A stretch of 64,000 bases of DNA, from positions 1 through 64,000 of the forward strand of contig JAEZTQ010000056.1 of the NCBI GenBank assembly GCA_023443625.1, written 5' to 3'. The position numbers and the translations under genes are program-made. Positions within the stretch are counted from its first letter, which is position 1. Each line of letters opens with the position of its first letter. Below are positions 35,233 through 44,804 of the stretch, piece by piece. Under the pieces are notes generated by a model. That model worked only from the letters and a program-made list of their open reading frames with translations, did not search any database and was not told where the DNA came from. The stretch is from Bacillota bacterium (GTDB taxonomy: Bacteria > Bacillota_A > Clostridia > Lachnospirales > Lachnospiraceae).

Positions 35233-35973
35233 TTATTCAAATCGAACCATCTCTTTTTTTAGTCTCTTAATAATCTTTTTTTCCAGTCTGGATATATAAG
35301 ATTGTGATATTCCAAGTAAATCAGCCACTTCCTTCTGAGTCCGTTCTGTACCATCATCGGTATTTAAACCAAATCTCAAATCCACTATCACTCTTTCTCT
35401 TTCCGAAAGCTTTGATAGGGCTTTACGCAGCAGCTTACGATTTACCTCCTCCTCTATATTACGATAGATTACATCCTCGTCTGTGCCAAGTATATCCGAT
35501 AGCAATAGCTCGTTACCATCCCAATCCACATTCAAGGGCTCATCAATGGATACCTCAAGCTTCGTTTTATTATTGCGTCTTAAATACATTAATATTTCAT
35601 TTTCAATACACCGGGAGGCGTAGGTAGCTAATTTTATATTCTTATCCGGATTAAAAGTGTTGATTGCCTTAATGAGCCCGATTGTTCCGATGGAAATCAA
35701 ATCCTCAACACCAACCCCTGTATTATCAAATTTCTTAGCTATGTATACCACCAGCCTAAGATTATGTTCTACAAGGACCGATTTCATTTCAGCATCCCGA
35801 TCTGTCCCAAGCATACCAATGACTTCTAATTCTCTCACCGAATCCAGAGGCGGAGGAAGCACCTCTGCTCCTCCAATATAATGTATTTCCCCCTTATGAC
35901 CAAATATAATCGTTTTTAAATCCGGAATCATCCGAAACTGAAATTTGTTTTGAATAGATAGTTTCAATAGCAT
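35233..35973 (-). CDS. sigE: Pro-sigma-E, early mother-cell sigma factor
   Basis: A 246-residue sigma factor with a hydrophobic N-terminal pro-sequence ending near [15 protein letters not shown], the region removed by SpoIIGA. Region 2 ([21 protein letters not shown]) and region 4 ([20 protein letters not shown]) are intact. The ATG at 35973 has GGGAGG seven bases upstream; earlier in-frame starts would place this SD inside the gene. The protease gene spoIIGA is directly upstream. Confidence 0.96.
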   Translation of the reverse strand: MLLKLSIQNKFQFRMIPDLKTIIFGHKGEIHYIGGAEVLPPPLDSVRELEVIGMLGTDRDAEMKSVLVEHNLRLVVYIAKKFDNTGVGVEDLISIGTIGLIKAINTFNPDKNIKLATYASRCIENEILMYLRRNNKTKLEVSIDEPLNVDWDGNELLLSDILGTDEDVIYRNIEEEVNRKLLRKALSKLSERERVIVDLRFGLNTDDGTERTQKEVADLLGISQSYISRLEKKIIKRLKKEMVRFE

Positions 35974-36028
35974 AGATAAACCTCCCATTTTTCTTAAGTC
36001 CAAAGGACCATAAATTGACCTTCAAACA

Positions 36029-36943
36029 TTAAATTAGCTCCTTATGTAATAATACGTGATAGTCTTCCTTGGTAGATAGGTGGTTATCACAAATAGCTGC
36101 GGTCACCTTCTCGTTACATATTGTTTCCTTCCCCGTATGTATTAGAACCTTATCCAGTAAAAGCCCTGTCATCATTCCTCTTGATTTTCCTATGGAGCGA
36201 TAAGGAATAAACCTTAGTCTAAGAATATGCTTCTTATTAAAATCTAGCTCCCAATCAGATTCACAACCCTCCATATACTCCTTAGCCTTCTCTAGTTCTG
36301 TAAAAACCTCTTCTGTCAAAAGTTCCTTAAGCAGAGTATTCTCAACAACCATAACAGGCTTTTTAAAAATAGGATCATAGAGACAATTTCCTGTGTCCAT
36401 TAATGCCTTAGTATGTACGCTTTTATCATTATATACAAGCTCAACATCATAGGTTTCTCTACCTTCACTTTGATACCATCGAAAGAACCAAAGGATAAGA
36501 TACATGATGGGAACAAGGCATAAGGCCACGACTATCACAAATCCTCCCGATATATGATCTGGAATCAATGAATTACTTGGTCCGAGAATCTTTTCTCTAA
36601 AATCCGTATGGTAATAGATAGAATTTATGAAACCTCCAGCAAAATAAGTAATAAGATATAAGGCTATTACCTGTTTTACCAAATCCATTTTCTTCATTCT
36701 GCCAAATGCGATTGTCAGCATAATTCCTGCTGCAACTATATACAGAATTACAAATCGAATAAGGGGATTCATCCATAAAAAAATGCTTGCCATTACAGAA
36801 AAAAAAGCTCCAACTGTCGATGCACCAATCATTCTCTTTACATTGCTGGCTTTCTTATTAATCTTCTTCAAAAGAAAAAGCAGGATAAAATCAATAATAA
36901 AATTTAGGATAAAAATAATGTCTGGATATATCTCAAGATACAA
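36029..36943 (-). CDS. spoIIGA: SpoIIGA, membrane aspartic protease that processes pro-sigma-E
   Basis: A 304-residue protein with five hydrophobic helices in the first 150 residues. The C-terminal domain carries the aspartic protease motif A-L-M-D-T-G. It cleaves pro-sigma-E after the SpoIIR signal from the forespore. The start is a TTG with the perfect SD GGAGGTGA four bases upstream. sigE follows after 55 bases. Confidence 0.93.
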   Translation of the reverse strand: MYLEIYPDIIFILNFIIDFILLFLLKKINKKASNVKRMIGASTVGAFFSVMASIFLWMNPLIRFVILYIVAAGIMLTIAFGRMKKMDLVKQVIALYLITYFAGGFINSIYYHTDFREKILGPSNSLIPDHISGGFVIVVALCLVPIMYLILWFFRWYQSEGRETYDVELVYNDKSVHTKALMDTGNCLYDPIFKKPVMVVENTLLKELLTEEVFTELEKAKEYMEGCESDWELDFNKKHILRLRFIPYRSIGKSRGMMTGLLLDKVLIHTGKETICNEKVTAAICDNHLSTKEDYHVLLHKELI

Positions 36944-37013
36944 TTTTCACCTCCAACAATGGGTCAGTTCTCACTACTTTTGTGCTGCTTTTTAACTGCC
37001 AAGGCTCATAAAG

Positions 37014-37046
37014 ATTATAACTTGTTTCGCTTCCAATATATGTCAT
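37014..37046 (-). promoter_or_regulatory. spoIIGA: Long-spacer spoIIG-type promoter candidate
   Basis: Minus-strand ATGACA (complement of 37041-37046) and TATAAT (complement of 37014-37019) are 21 bases apart. Spo0A-activated spoIIG promoters are known for near-consensus hexamers with an overlong spacer. A possible degenerate 0A box, AAGCGAA, lies within the spacer; a full TGTCGAA was not seen. Confidence 0.6.
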
Positions 37047-37118
37047 TTTCTGTACTCAAATTCTTTCTTTTCATTTACTTATTTTTACAGTTTGTGAGTA
37101 TTTCCCCTCTCTGAAAAC

Positions 37119-37161
37119 AAAAAAAGCTGCTAGATTATTTTATTCAAAATAATCTAACAGC
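37119..37161 (-). terminator. Strong Rho-independent terminator after ftsZ
   Basis: A 16-bp stem (GCTGTTAGATTATTTT with AAAATAATCTAGCAGC, one G-T pair) and a 4-nt loop are followed by TTTTTTTG on the minus strand. It lies about 110 bases past the ftsZ stop and insulates the sporulation genes from the division cluster. Confidence 0.93.
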
Positions 37162-37275
37162 CTAAAACTCGTATGTATTATGCTTTTTCTCTTAAATAAG
37201 TCAATTAAGTATTTAAAACATAATTTTATCTTTTATGACTAGTGAAATATCCTTGCCTATGTAGTATATGATTTG

Positions 37276-38514
37276 TTATTTGTTATGTCGATTCTTTTGG
37301 AGGAACTCAGGTATTTTAATTCCACCGGGATCTGTATTGGTATTTGCCGGAGCTTTCGCCGGCTGACTTACAGGACGTCTAACCAAATCAGTCTGATAAT
37401 TATTCATTGGCATATGACTGGATGCCTGGCTTTGGCTACTATAGGAACTTCCTGAATTATAGGATGGTCTGTTTAAGTTCAGCTCTGGCTTAAAGGTAGG
37501 TCTTGTCCCTCCTGAGGTGGATTGATGTCTTAAAAAATCAGGAGTTTTAACCATATCTTTTGACCTGTTATCTAAACCTGTAGCAATTACTGTAATTGAA
37601 GCTGTATCCGGATTAACATCATCAAACATAGCTCCGAAGATAATATTTGCTGAATCACCTGCTAATTCCTGAACTAAAGTTGCAGCTTCATTTGCTTCAA
37701 TCAAGCTGATATCACCGGAGATATTAATAATAACATGGGATGCACCTTGAATCGTTGTCTCAAGTAAGGGGCTTGTAATTGCCTGCTTAACTGCATCAAC
37801 ACACTTATCATCTCCTGATCCAACACCTATACCGATGTGAGCTACACCCTTGTCCTTCATGACTGTCTGAACGTCCGCAAAGTCAAGGTTAATGAGTCCA
37901 GGTACATTAATCAAGTCTGTAATACCCTGAACACCCTGCTGTAATACCTCATCTGCTTTTCTAAGAGCATCGGGCATAGTTGTTCTACGGTCAACAATTT
38001 CTAATAGTTTATCATTAGGAATTACTATTAAGGTATCAACACTCTCTTTAAGACGATCAATACCACTAATGGCATTCGTCATTCGAGTCTTCGCTTCAAA
38101 CTTGAAAGGCTTTGTTACGATACCTACTGTCAAGATACCCATCTCTTTCGCTATCTGCGCTACCACAGGAGCTGCACCAGTTCCAGTTCCTCCACCCATA
38201 CCACAGGTTACAAAGACCATGTCAGAACCATGAATTATCTCAGTTAATTGCTCTCTGCTTTCTTCTGCCGCCTTCTGTCCAATTTCAGGTTGTGCGCCTG
38301 CTCCAAGTCCTTTGGTTAGTTTTTCTCCAATCTGTATACATAGAGGTGCTTTACAATTTTTCAAATGCTGCTTGTCCGTATTAACACAAACAAACTCAAC
38401 ACCTTTTATATTCTCTTCTATCATTCTATTAACGGCATTATTACCTGCTCCACCTACTCCGATTACAAGTATTTTTGCTGTGGTATCCGCCTCATTTGTT
38501 CTTATTTCAAGCAA
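37276..38514 (-). CDS. ftsZ: FtsZ, tubulin-like division GTPase
   Basis: A 412-residue FtsZ: GTP-binding tubulin signature G107-G-G-T-G-T-G113, T7-loop region with NLDFADV, and a Ser/Gly/Gln/Asn-rich linker. The conserved C-terminal peptide [11 protein letters not shown] binds membrane tethers. The start is a TTG with AAAGGAGG eight bases upstream. ftsA is not next to it, so the tether (for example SepF) must be encoded elsewhere. Confidence 0.97.
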   Translation of the reverse strand: MLEIRTNEADTTAKILVIGVGGAGNNAVNRMIEENIKGVEFVCVNTDKQHLKNCKAPLCIQIGEKLTKGLGAGAQPEIGQKAAEESREQLTEIIHGSDMVFVTCGMGGGTGTGAAPVVAQIAKEMGILTVGIVTKPFKFEAKTRMTNAISGIDRLKESVDTLIVIPNDKLLEIVDRRTTMPDALRKADEVLQQGVQGITDLINVPGLINLDFADVQTVMKDKGVAHIGIGVGSGDDKCVDAVKQAITSPLLETTIQGASHVIINISGDISLIEANEAATLVQELAGDSANIIFGAMFDDVNPDTASITVIATGLDNRSKDMVKTPDFLRHQSTSGGTRPTFKPELNLNRPSYNSGSSYSSQSQASSHMPMNNYQTDLVRRPVSQPAKAPANTNTDPGGIKIPEFLQKNRHNK

Positions 38515-38694
38515 GGTCTATTCCTCCTTTATCCTATTCTTCATTCATGATAATCCAAATAACCTTATTTTATTGTTCCGTTTATGTACTTTAAATAAAC
38601 AAATAAACCTTTTCCATTTTTCTACCAAAACCACATTATCATGGGATAAAATCATGATTGGATACAATTTGTGGTATTCTATATCCCACTTTAT

Positions 38695-38723
38695 ATAATA
38701 TCTTTAAATTCCCAAATAATCAA
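38695..38723 (-). promoter_or_regulatory. ftsZ: Promoter candidate of ftsZ with structured leader
   Basis: Minus-strand TTGATT (complement of 38718-38723), 17-base spacer, TATTAT (complement of 38695-38700). The leader of about 170 bases contains a nested inverted repeat: outer CCACA/TGTGG arms at 38631-38635 and 38670-38674, inner ATCATG/CATGAT arms at 38638-38643 and 38653-38658. Confidence 0.55.
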
Positions 38724-38764
38724 GTACAATTTATAAAAAAATGAATTATTTAAGCCTATTTTAT

Positions 38765-39523
38765 CTAATCTTCGTTTTTTTTCGTCTTACCTGGAACATA
38801 TCCTGTACCTTTTTTGTAATTTCGCATATCAAGTTCATATACATCCGTACCTTTTGCCTTTTCCAATATGTTCTTTAAATCAGATAAGGGTTCATCATAA
38901 TGCTCCTTCTTACCAAGGAAAATTTTTATATTATTGCATCTTATAGTAACCTCATAATTCTTACTAAAATATACCTCATCAATACCCAGATCATATTTAT
39001 TATTTAACTTAGTAATATTAATGATTGTATCAAATAATCCATCCTTATCATTATGTACATTAAGCTTTTGGTGTAAAATTATTTCATCATACTCTAATCC
39101 GTTTATAATAGGAATTTTCTCGATTTTTTTAGGTGAGCTTTCAACAATAATGCCATCCTTATCAAAATAGAGATATTCACCCATAAACTCAACACATCCG
39201 GCTATAATTTTCTCGTATACGGTAATTTTTACCCTATGTCTATCAACCATCTCAACATCAATTTTTTCAACGAAGGGTATCTCTGGCGTTACAAAAAATT
39301 GATATTTGAGATATAGGTAGATGGAATTATAATCCAGCCTTGACTGTATGATATACTCTCTGATTTCACTGTCTGTATATCGATCTGTACCTACAACATC
39401 CGCCTTTTTAATATTGAAGGAAAATAAAAAAACTAGAACAGGAACTCCAAGAAAGAACAGTACAGCTAATACCTTTTTGCATATTCTCTTTCGTACACTA
39501 TTATAATTCTTTTGCCTATTCAT
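38765..39523 (-). CDS. divIB: DivIB/FtsQ, division protein with POTRA domain
   Basis: A 252-residue single-pass membrane protein: basic cytoplasmic start, one helix (about 18-37), a POTRA domain beginning KADVVGTDRYTDSEI, and a beta domain. It stabilises FtsL and the septal synthase. The ATG at 39523 overlaps the murA stop codon (ATGA) and has GGAGG seven bases upstream; the longer frame would start inside murA. Confidence 0.9.
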   Translation of the reverse strand: MNRQKNYNSVRKRICKKVLAVLFFLGVPVLVFLFSFNIKKADVVGTDRYTDSEIREYIIQSRLDYNSIYLYLKYQFFVTPEIPFVEKIDVEMVDRHRVKITVYEKIIAGCVEFMGEYLYFDKDGIIVESSPKKIEKIPIINGLEYDEIILHQKLNVHNDKDGLFDTIINITKLNNKYDLGIDEVYFSKNYEVTIRCNNIKIFLGKKEHYDEPLSDLKNILEKAKGTDVYELDMRNYKKGTGYVPGKTKKNED

Positions 39524-40842
39524 CGAATAACCTCCACATTGCCGCAGGCAACCCGTTCCCATCCTACGATATTCTCACTGCAATATCTGATTTTAGCGCC
39601 TATGGCGGATAAATCTCTGCAAATATCCTCATAACCCCTTTCAATATAAGCAGCCTCATGAACAACTGTGGTTCCCTCAGCAGCAAGACCGGCTATAACC
39701 AGAGCAGCTCCTCCTCTTAAATCATTGGCTTTAAGTACTGCTCCATGCATCCGCTCTACTCCTGTTACATTGGCAATAATAGCATCCTTATCAAGGCTGA
39801 TATCTGCTCCCATTTTTTTAAGTTCATTCACTATTTGATATCGGGATTCAAATATTTCCTCAATAATTGTACTTTTCCCATCTGCTATGCATAAGGCGGC
39901 TAAAAGCTGGGATTGCATATCAGTGGGGAAGCCAGGGTATGGCTGTGTTTTCAATACGTCAATTGCCAGAGGCCTTTTGTTACTACATATTTTAATAACA
40001 TTGTCTCCTACCACTATATCACAACCAAGTCTTCTAAGTGTTCTGATCGTAGAGTCCAAATGCTTGCAGGGAGCATTTAATAAGGTCACATCTCCCTTTG
40101 CTGCTGCAACGGCCACCATATATGTTCCTGCAACGATTCGATCTGATGATAGGGTAAATTCTACATCATGTAGCTTTTTTACTCCTTCGATCTCAATAAA
40201 AGATGAACCTTTACCACAAATCCTTGCGCCTGCTTCTATCAAATAATTACATACCTCAATAACTTCAGGTTCTCTTGCCGTATTGAAAATTCTTGTAACT
40301 CCTTCTGATAGAACTGCAGTAAGTATTGCATTCTGTGTAGCACCCACACTAGGAAATTCAAGAAAAATATCATTACCAATTATTTTATCCGTATAACAAT
40401 GGATGATACTATTATCCTCTCCCATAAATTCCTGTGTAACATTCATTTTCTTAATGGCATTCAAATGAAAATCTATTGGTCTTTTTCCTATTGAACAACC
40501 ACCAGGATATGCTATTGTTACTTCTTGAAACCTGCCAAGTATTGCTCCGAGAAAAAGAATTGAGCTACGCATCTTACGGACAGAATCTTCTGATACATGG
40601 GTAATATTTGCTTTGGTGCTGTCCACGATTAGTGTATTCTGGTCCCAAGAAGTTTTACAACCCAGTTCCTCAAGTATTGTAACCATATGATACACATCAA
40701 GTATTTTAGGACAATTCTTTAGTTTTGAAACCCCTTTATTCAAAATAGTTGCAGCAATTACTGGCAATGCTGCATTCTTTGAACCTTGTATTTTTAACTC
40801 GCCTTTTAACTGCTTTCCGCCTATGACCTCGATACTTGACAT
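39520..40842 (-). CDS. murA: MurA, UDP-GlcNAc enolpyruvyl transferase
   Basis: A 440-residue EPSP-synthase-type enzyme that transfers enolpyruvate from PEP to UDP-GlcNAc, the first committed step of peptidoglycan synthesis. K22 (SKN) and the catalytic cysteine C116 in YPGGCSIGKRP are present, so fosfomycin sensitivity is expected at this site. It sits between ftsW and divIB, where Bacillus has murG and murB. Whether a second paralogue exists elsewhere is not visible. Confidence 0.95.
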   Translation of the reverse strand: MSSIEVIGGKQLKGELKIQGSKNAALPVIAATILNKGVSKLKNCPKILDVYHMVTILEELGCKTSWDQNTLIVDSTKANITHVSEDSVRKMRSSILFLGAILGRFQEVTIAYPGGCSIGKRPIDFHLNAIKKMNVTQEFMGEDNSIIHCYTDKIIGNDIFLEFPSVGATQNAILTAVLSEGVTRIFNTAREPEVIEVCNYLIEAGARICGKGSSFIEIEGVKKLHDVEFTLSSDRIVAGTYMVAVAAAKGDVTLLNAPCKHLDSTIRTLRRLGCDIVVGDNVIKICSNKRPLAIDVLKTQPYPGFPTDMQSQLLAALCIADGKSTIIEEIFESRYQIVNELKKMGADISLDKDAIIANVTGVERMHGAVLKANDLRGGAALVIAGLAAEGTTVVHEAAYIERGYEDICRDLSAIGAKIRYCSENIVGWERVACGNVEVIR

Positions 40843-40911
40843 AGCACACCTCAGACAATTCAGGAAATATACTAATACTATATGAAATTCCCTTTGTCCG
40901 CGTGAATCTCT

Positions 40912-42057
40912 CTACCTCTCCCCTTTAATCTGGTTTGAGACGCTGAGTACAATTCCCATTTCAAAAAGTATAACCATAACGGAGCTTCCTCCGTAACTTA
41001 TGAAGGGAAGTGTATTACCTGTAGATGGAATTGTATTGGTTACTACCGCAATATTGATTAGAACCTGAACCGCAATATGGGCAAGTACGCCAGTAGCTAT
41101 AAGTCCACCATATAAATCCACTGAGTTTATAGCAATGATAAAAATACGCCAAATTAATAAAATAAATAATAGGATTAAGGCGATTGCACCAAAGAGCCCT
41201 AACTCCTCACAAATAACAGAGAAAATCATATCATTATGGGATTCGGGAATGAAACCCAGCTTCTGCATGCTTTCTCCAAGACCTTTACCAAAGATCCCAC
41301 CACTTGCAATTGCATATAAACCCTGCAATATCTGATAACCATTCTCTGCAGTTTCAACATTTAACCATGCATCAATACGAGAAGAACGATAGGTATTAAA
41401 GAAGAAAATAAATACTAATACCATACCAACCAGTAACATCCCACAAATGATATAATAGGATTTTTTCTTGCTGGCAACAAAACAAATGGAAATAAACATT
41501 ACGGTTATAATGATTGCCGTGGACAAATTCTCTACAACAATCAATCCCAACAGTGGTGCAATAAATAAACATATACGAAGAAAACCTCTAAATTTATTTA
41601 GTGTCTTCGGTGCAAGACTAACTATGTAAGCAGTAAACAATATTACCAATATTTTTGTCAATTCTGAGGGCTGGAATCTACCCAATGAACCCATATCTAT
41701 CCAACGCTTAGCTCCTTTGGTATCACTTCCAAATACTAAAACGTAGATTTGCAGAGCTAGACATAAAAAATACAAAATTGTCACTGGTTTCAGCTTAATT
41801 ATAGGAAGGTTGGTTATAAAAATGTGATAATCGATTTTAGATACGATTAGCATGATAACAATGCCAACTCCTGCAAACATTCCCTGCTTGACCACATAAT
41901 ACATGGGATCGCCATTTAATCTCTGGGCATTATAGGCACTTGTACTATAAATCATAACCAGACCAAAGCATACCAAAAAAAGTATGAGAAACAATAGGCT
42001 GTAATCATAATAACTATGCATTTTTCTTTTATTGGTTTCTGCTACTGTTCTGCTCAC
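40912..42057 (-). CDS. ftsW: FtsW/SpoVE, SEDS peptidoglycan polymerase
   Basis: A 381-residue SEDS protein with about ten membrane helices. It carries KRWIDMGSLGRFQPSEL, the conserved extracellular loop with the catalytic-type aspartate region, and ISYGGSSVMV near the C-terminus. It polymerises lipid II at the septum with a class B PBP. The start is GTG with AGGAGG five bases upstream. Vegetative FtsW or sporulation SpoVE cannot be told apart by sequence here. Confidence 0.93.
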   Translation of the reverse strand: MSRTVAETNKRKMHSYYDYSLLFLILFLVCFGLVMIYSTSAYNAQRLNGDPMYYVVKQGMFAGVGIVIMLIVSKIDYHIFITNLPIIKLKPVTILYFLCLALQIYVLVFGSDTKGAKRWIDMGSLGRFQPSELTKILVILFTAYIVSLAPKTLNKFRGFLRICLFIAPLLGLIVVENLSTAIIITVMFISICFVASKKKSYYIICGMLLVGMVLVFIFFFNTYRSSRIDAWLNVETAENGYQILQGLYAIASGGIFGKGLGESMQKLGFIPESHNDMIFSVICEELGLFGAIALILLFILLIWRIFIIAINSVDLYGGLIATGVLAHIAVQVLINIAVVTNTIPSTGNTLPFISYGGSSVMVILFEMGIVLSVSNQIKGER

Positions 42058-42066
42058 CGTTACCTC

Positions 42067-43431
42067 CTAACACATTGCTTTGACATATTCCTTAAATAAT
42101 CGTCCACGCTGTTCAAAGTTATCAAACATATCCCAACTAGCACAGGCTGGAGATAATAGTACCGCATCCCCTGCAACAGCCATTTTTCCACTTACAGCAA
42201 CTGCCTCTTCTAAGCTATCTACCATAATAATATTGGTAAACCCTTGCTGCCTTGCGGCCTTTGCTATTTGTTCTCTTGTCTGTCCAAGAAGTATTAAGTA
42301 TTTTACCTTCCCTCCAAAAGAAGCAATAAAATCATCAAAGGGTAGATTTTTATCATAGCCACCACATATCATTATAGTTGGATTTCTCATAGCCTCTACT
42401 GCCTTTATGGAGGCATCCGGATTGGTTCCCTTTGAATCATTGTAATATGTAACCCCATGAATGGTATCTACATATTCAATTCTATGTTCAACAGCCTTAA
42501 AATTAATAATTGCCCTTTTGATATGCTCCAGAGGAATACCCATTTCTATTCCTACACCAATAGCAGCCATAACATTCTCATAATTATGCTTTCCTAAAAT
42601 CTTCAAGTCATTAACATTGCAAAGGAGCTCTGTCTTCATTCTATTGGCATAGTATATATTATCTTCTTCTAAATATAAGCCTTCTTCTAATTTTCTTGCG
42701 CTGCTAAAGAACATAACTTTTGTATTTAAACGCTCTGCCATGGTTTGTAGTTTGGTATCTTCATAATTAAGAATGCAAAGTTCTGACATGGTCTGATTTA
42801 TGGCAACTCTTTCTTTCATTCTGATATAATTTTCCATTGTATAGTGACGGTCCAAATGATCCGGGGTAATATTTAAAATCACGCTGATATCCGGTTTGAA
42901 TTCATGAATAGTCTCAAGCTGAAAGCTGCTTACCTCAATAACAGTCACAGATTCTTCTTTCGTTTCCAGAGCATGACTACTATAACATTCACCGATATTA
43001 CCCACCACATGGACATCCTCAAAAAATGATTTAACAATCTCTCCAACCAAGGTTGTAGTAGTTGTCTTACCATTAGTGCCTGTAATTGCTATAACCTTAC
43101 CCTGGGTATAGTGAAAGGCTAATTCAATTTCTCCCCATATGGGTATATTCTTGTCTTTTACTTTTAAGATATCAGGAGCGTCGTAAGGAACGCCTGGGCT
43201 GATTACTAATAGCTCAATAGTATCTAACAATGAATCTTCTAAGGTACCGGTTACTAGTAAAAAATTATTATCTATGTCAATATTATCTTTAAATTCCTCT
43301 TGTGTCAGTTTTGTATTACGGTCGAATAGTATCACAAAAGCTCCCAGTCTTTGTAGTAATCTCACGGCTGAAATTCCGCTTTTTGCAGCTCCGTATACCA
43401 AAACCTTTTTCTCCACTAGATGCATATACAA
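42067..43431 (-). CDS. murD: MurD, UDP-MurNAc-L-Ala:D-Glu ligase
   Basis: A 454-residue Mur ligase with an N-terminal Rossmann-like domain (VLVYGAAKSGISAV), the ATP-binding GTNGKTTTT loop, and a C-terminal domain with DSKGTNPDA. It adds D-glutamate to UDP-MurNAc-L-alanine in the cytoplasm. GGAGG precedes the ATG. The other ligases murC, murE and murF are not in this cluster. Confidence 0.96.
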   Translation of the reverse strand: MYMHLVEKKVLVYGAAKSGISAVRLLQRLGAFVILFDRNTKLTQEEFKDNIDIDNNFLLVTGTLEDSLLDTIELLVISPGVPYDAPDILKVKDKNIPIWGEIELAFHYTQGKVIAITGTNGKTTTTTLVGEIVKSFFEDVHVVGNIGECYSSHALETKEESVTVIEVSSFQLETIHEFKPDISVILNITPDHLDRHYTMENYIRMKERVAINQTMSELCILNYEDTKLQTMAERLNTKVMFFSSARKLEEGLYLEEDNIYYANRMKTELLCNVNDLKILGKHNYENVMAAIGVGIEMGIPLEHIKRAIINFKAVEHRIEYVDTIHGVTYYNDSKGTNPDASIKAVEAMRNPTIMICGGYDKNLPFDDFIASFGGKVKYLILLGQTREQIAKAARQQGFTNIIMVDSLEEAVAVSGKMAVAGDAVLLSPACASWDMFDNFEQRGRLFKEYVKAMC

Positions 43432-43486
43432 TTCCTCCGTCTTATGATTTAAGATTATTGCTTGTTAAGAACCAAGGAATTAATTA

Positions 43487-44455
43487 TTAAGTAATTCCCA
43501 TGAGTGCTATGAGGCACAGGATTGTGGTCACTATGGAGAATACTGCTACAACTCTGGTCTCTGACCAGCCCATTAATTCGAAATGATGATGGATTGGAGC
43601 CATTTTAAAAATTCTTTTTCCTCCTGTAAGTTTAAAATAACTTACTTGCAGCATTACGGAGAGAACTTCAACAAGGTAAACAAGGGCAACAATAAGGATA
43701 AACAGCGGCATCTGCAACATATAAGCAGTAGCTGCCACAAAACCTCCCAAAGCTAAAGAACCTGTATCACCCATAAAGACCTTTGCAGGATATACATTAA
43801 AGATCAAAAAGGCAAGTAAACTACCTGCTACTGCTCCGGTAATGGGGGATATATCGCTATTCATGCCAATTGCCACAACAGTAAAGAAGGTAGCAATGAG
43901 TACCGTTACACTTGATTCCAAACCATCCAGTCCGTCAGTAAAATTTGAACCATTTACAGTTCCTAGTACAAATACAAAAAAGAAGGGAACGAACAAATAG
44001 GAAACATCCAGATATTTTCCTCCCGAAAAAGGAATAAGCATTGTAGTACCCACATCGGTAAAATTCACCAGATAGTAACCAAGGATTGCTGTTACAAGTA
44101 TCTGTCCTAAAAGCTTTTGCCAGGCTTTCAATCCCATATTACGCTTCATAACAACCTTGATATAATCATCCATGAAACCAATGATACCAAAACCTATTGT
44201 GGCAAAGAGAACAGGGATAATCCCCTTATAATCCTTAATATAAATCAAAGAAGTAATTGCAATACTAAGTATAATAACGATACCGCCCATGGTGGGTGTT
44301 CCGGACTTCTTTTGATGAGATTCAGGTCCTTCCTCACGGATATATTGGCCAAATTTCAATCTTTTTAAATAAGGTATTAAAAGGGGACACAGTATGGCAC
44401 AAACCCCAAAGGATATGATAACAGGTAAAATCACTCGAAAATCCGAAAAATTCAT
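43487..44455 (-). CDS. mraY: MraY, lipid I synthase
   Basis: A 322-residue polytopic phospho-MurNAc-pentapeptide transferase with GTPTMGGI, FMDDYIKV, NFTDGLDGL and MAPIHHHFEL, the conserved catalytic loops. It attaches UDP-MurNAc-pentapeptide to undecaprenyl phosphate. The ATG at 44455 has GGAGG five bases upstream; the in-frame ATG four codons earlier precedes this SD. A long leader lies upstream. Confidence 0.95.
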   Translation of the reverse strand: MNFSDFRVILPVIISFGVCAILCPLLIPYLKRLKFGQYIREEGPESHQKKSGTPTMGGIVIILSIAITSLIYIKDYKGIIPVLFATIGFGIIGFMDDYIKVVMKRNMGLKAWQKLLGQILVTAILGYYLVNFTDVGTTMLIPFSGGKYLDVSYLFVPFFFVFVLGTVNGSNFTDGLDGLESSVTVLIATFFTVVAIGMNSDISPITGAVAGSLLAFLIFNVYPAKVFMGDTGSLALGGFVAATAYMLQMPLFILIVALVYLVEVLSVMLQVSYFKLTGGKRIFKMAPIHHHFELMGWSETRVVAVFSIVTTILCLIALMGIT

Positions 44456-44504
44456 AACTTCCTCCATCTACGTGCTTTAACACGTTCTCGGCTTAATTCT
44501 TATG

Positions 44505-44543
44505 TATTAATCTTTAGTATTAATCTTTAGTATTAATCTTTAG
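44505..44543 (-). repeat. Three perfect 13-bp tandem repeats in the mraY leader
   Basis: The unit TATTAATCTTTAG is repeated exactly three times without spacers. It lies about 50 bases upstream of the mraY start, inside the predicted leader RNA. Confidence 0.95.
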
Positions 44544-44587
44544 TTCTATATCATTCATACTAACAGTACATGCCTTCCCTTTGAGTT

Positions 44588-44656
44588 AGTTTGTGCCGAG
44601 GATTACGCAGGCACAAACTTCTAGGTGTGAATTATGCTTTTTAATAATTCACACTA
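44588..44656 (-). promoter_or_regulatory. Two consecutive perfect hairpins in the mraY leader
   Basis: Hairpin 1 has 10-bp arms AGTTTGTGCC (44588-44597) and GGCACAAACT (44610-44619). Hairpin 2 has 11-bp arms GTGTGAATTAT and ATAATTCACAC between about 44625 and 44653, with CTAG/TAG flanks extending the pairing. Neither is followed by a U-tract on the minus strand, so they are not plain terminators. Confidence 0.85.
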
Positions 44657-44701
44657 GCCTAACCTTAATATAATAGAATTGTCAGTTCGCTGTACTTGGT
44701 A

Positions 44702-44730
44702 ATTATACTTTATAGTATTTGAAAAAACAA
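44702..44730 (-). promoter_or_regulatory. mraY: Sigma-A promoter candidate for mraY-murD-ftsW-murA-divIB
   Basis: Minus-strand TTGTTT (complement of 44725-44730), 17-base spacer, TATAAT (complement of 44702-44707). The predicted start near 44695 gives a leader of about 240 bases with two hairpins and a tandem repeat. The gene-free stretch 44456-44804 is thus accounted for by a promoter and leader. Confidence 0.7.
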
Positions 44731-44804
44731 TATGAGATTCGCCTAAGTAATTCATTCAATATATTCCATTTTTGTTATCTATATGAATCGATCTATCCTA
44801 TCTC

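Noticed and set aside
44588..44656. tRNA-like or small RNA gene from the paired inverted repeats before mraY
   Set aside because: No cloverleaf, no T-loop GTTCRA-type sequence and no terminator; kept as leader structure only.
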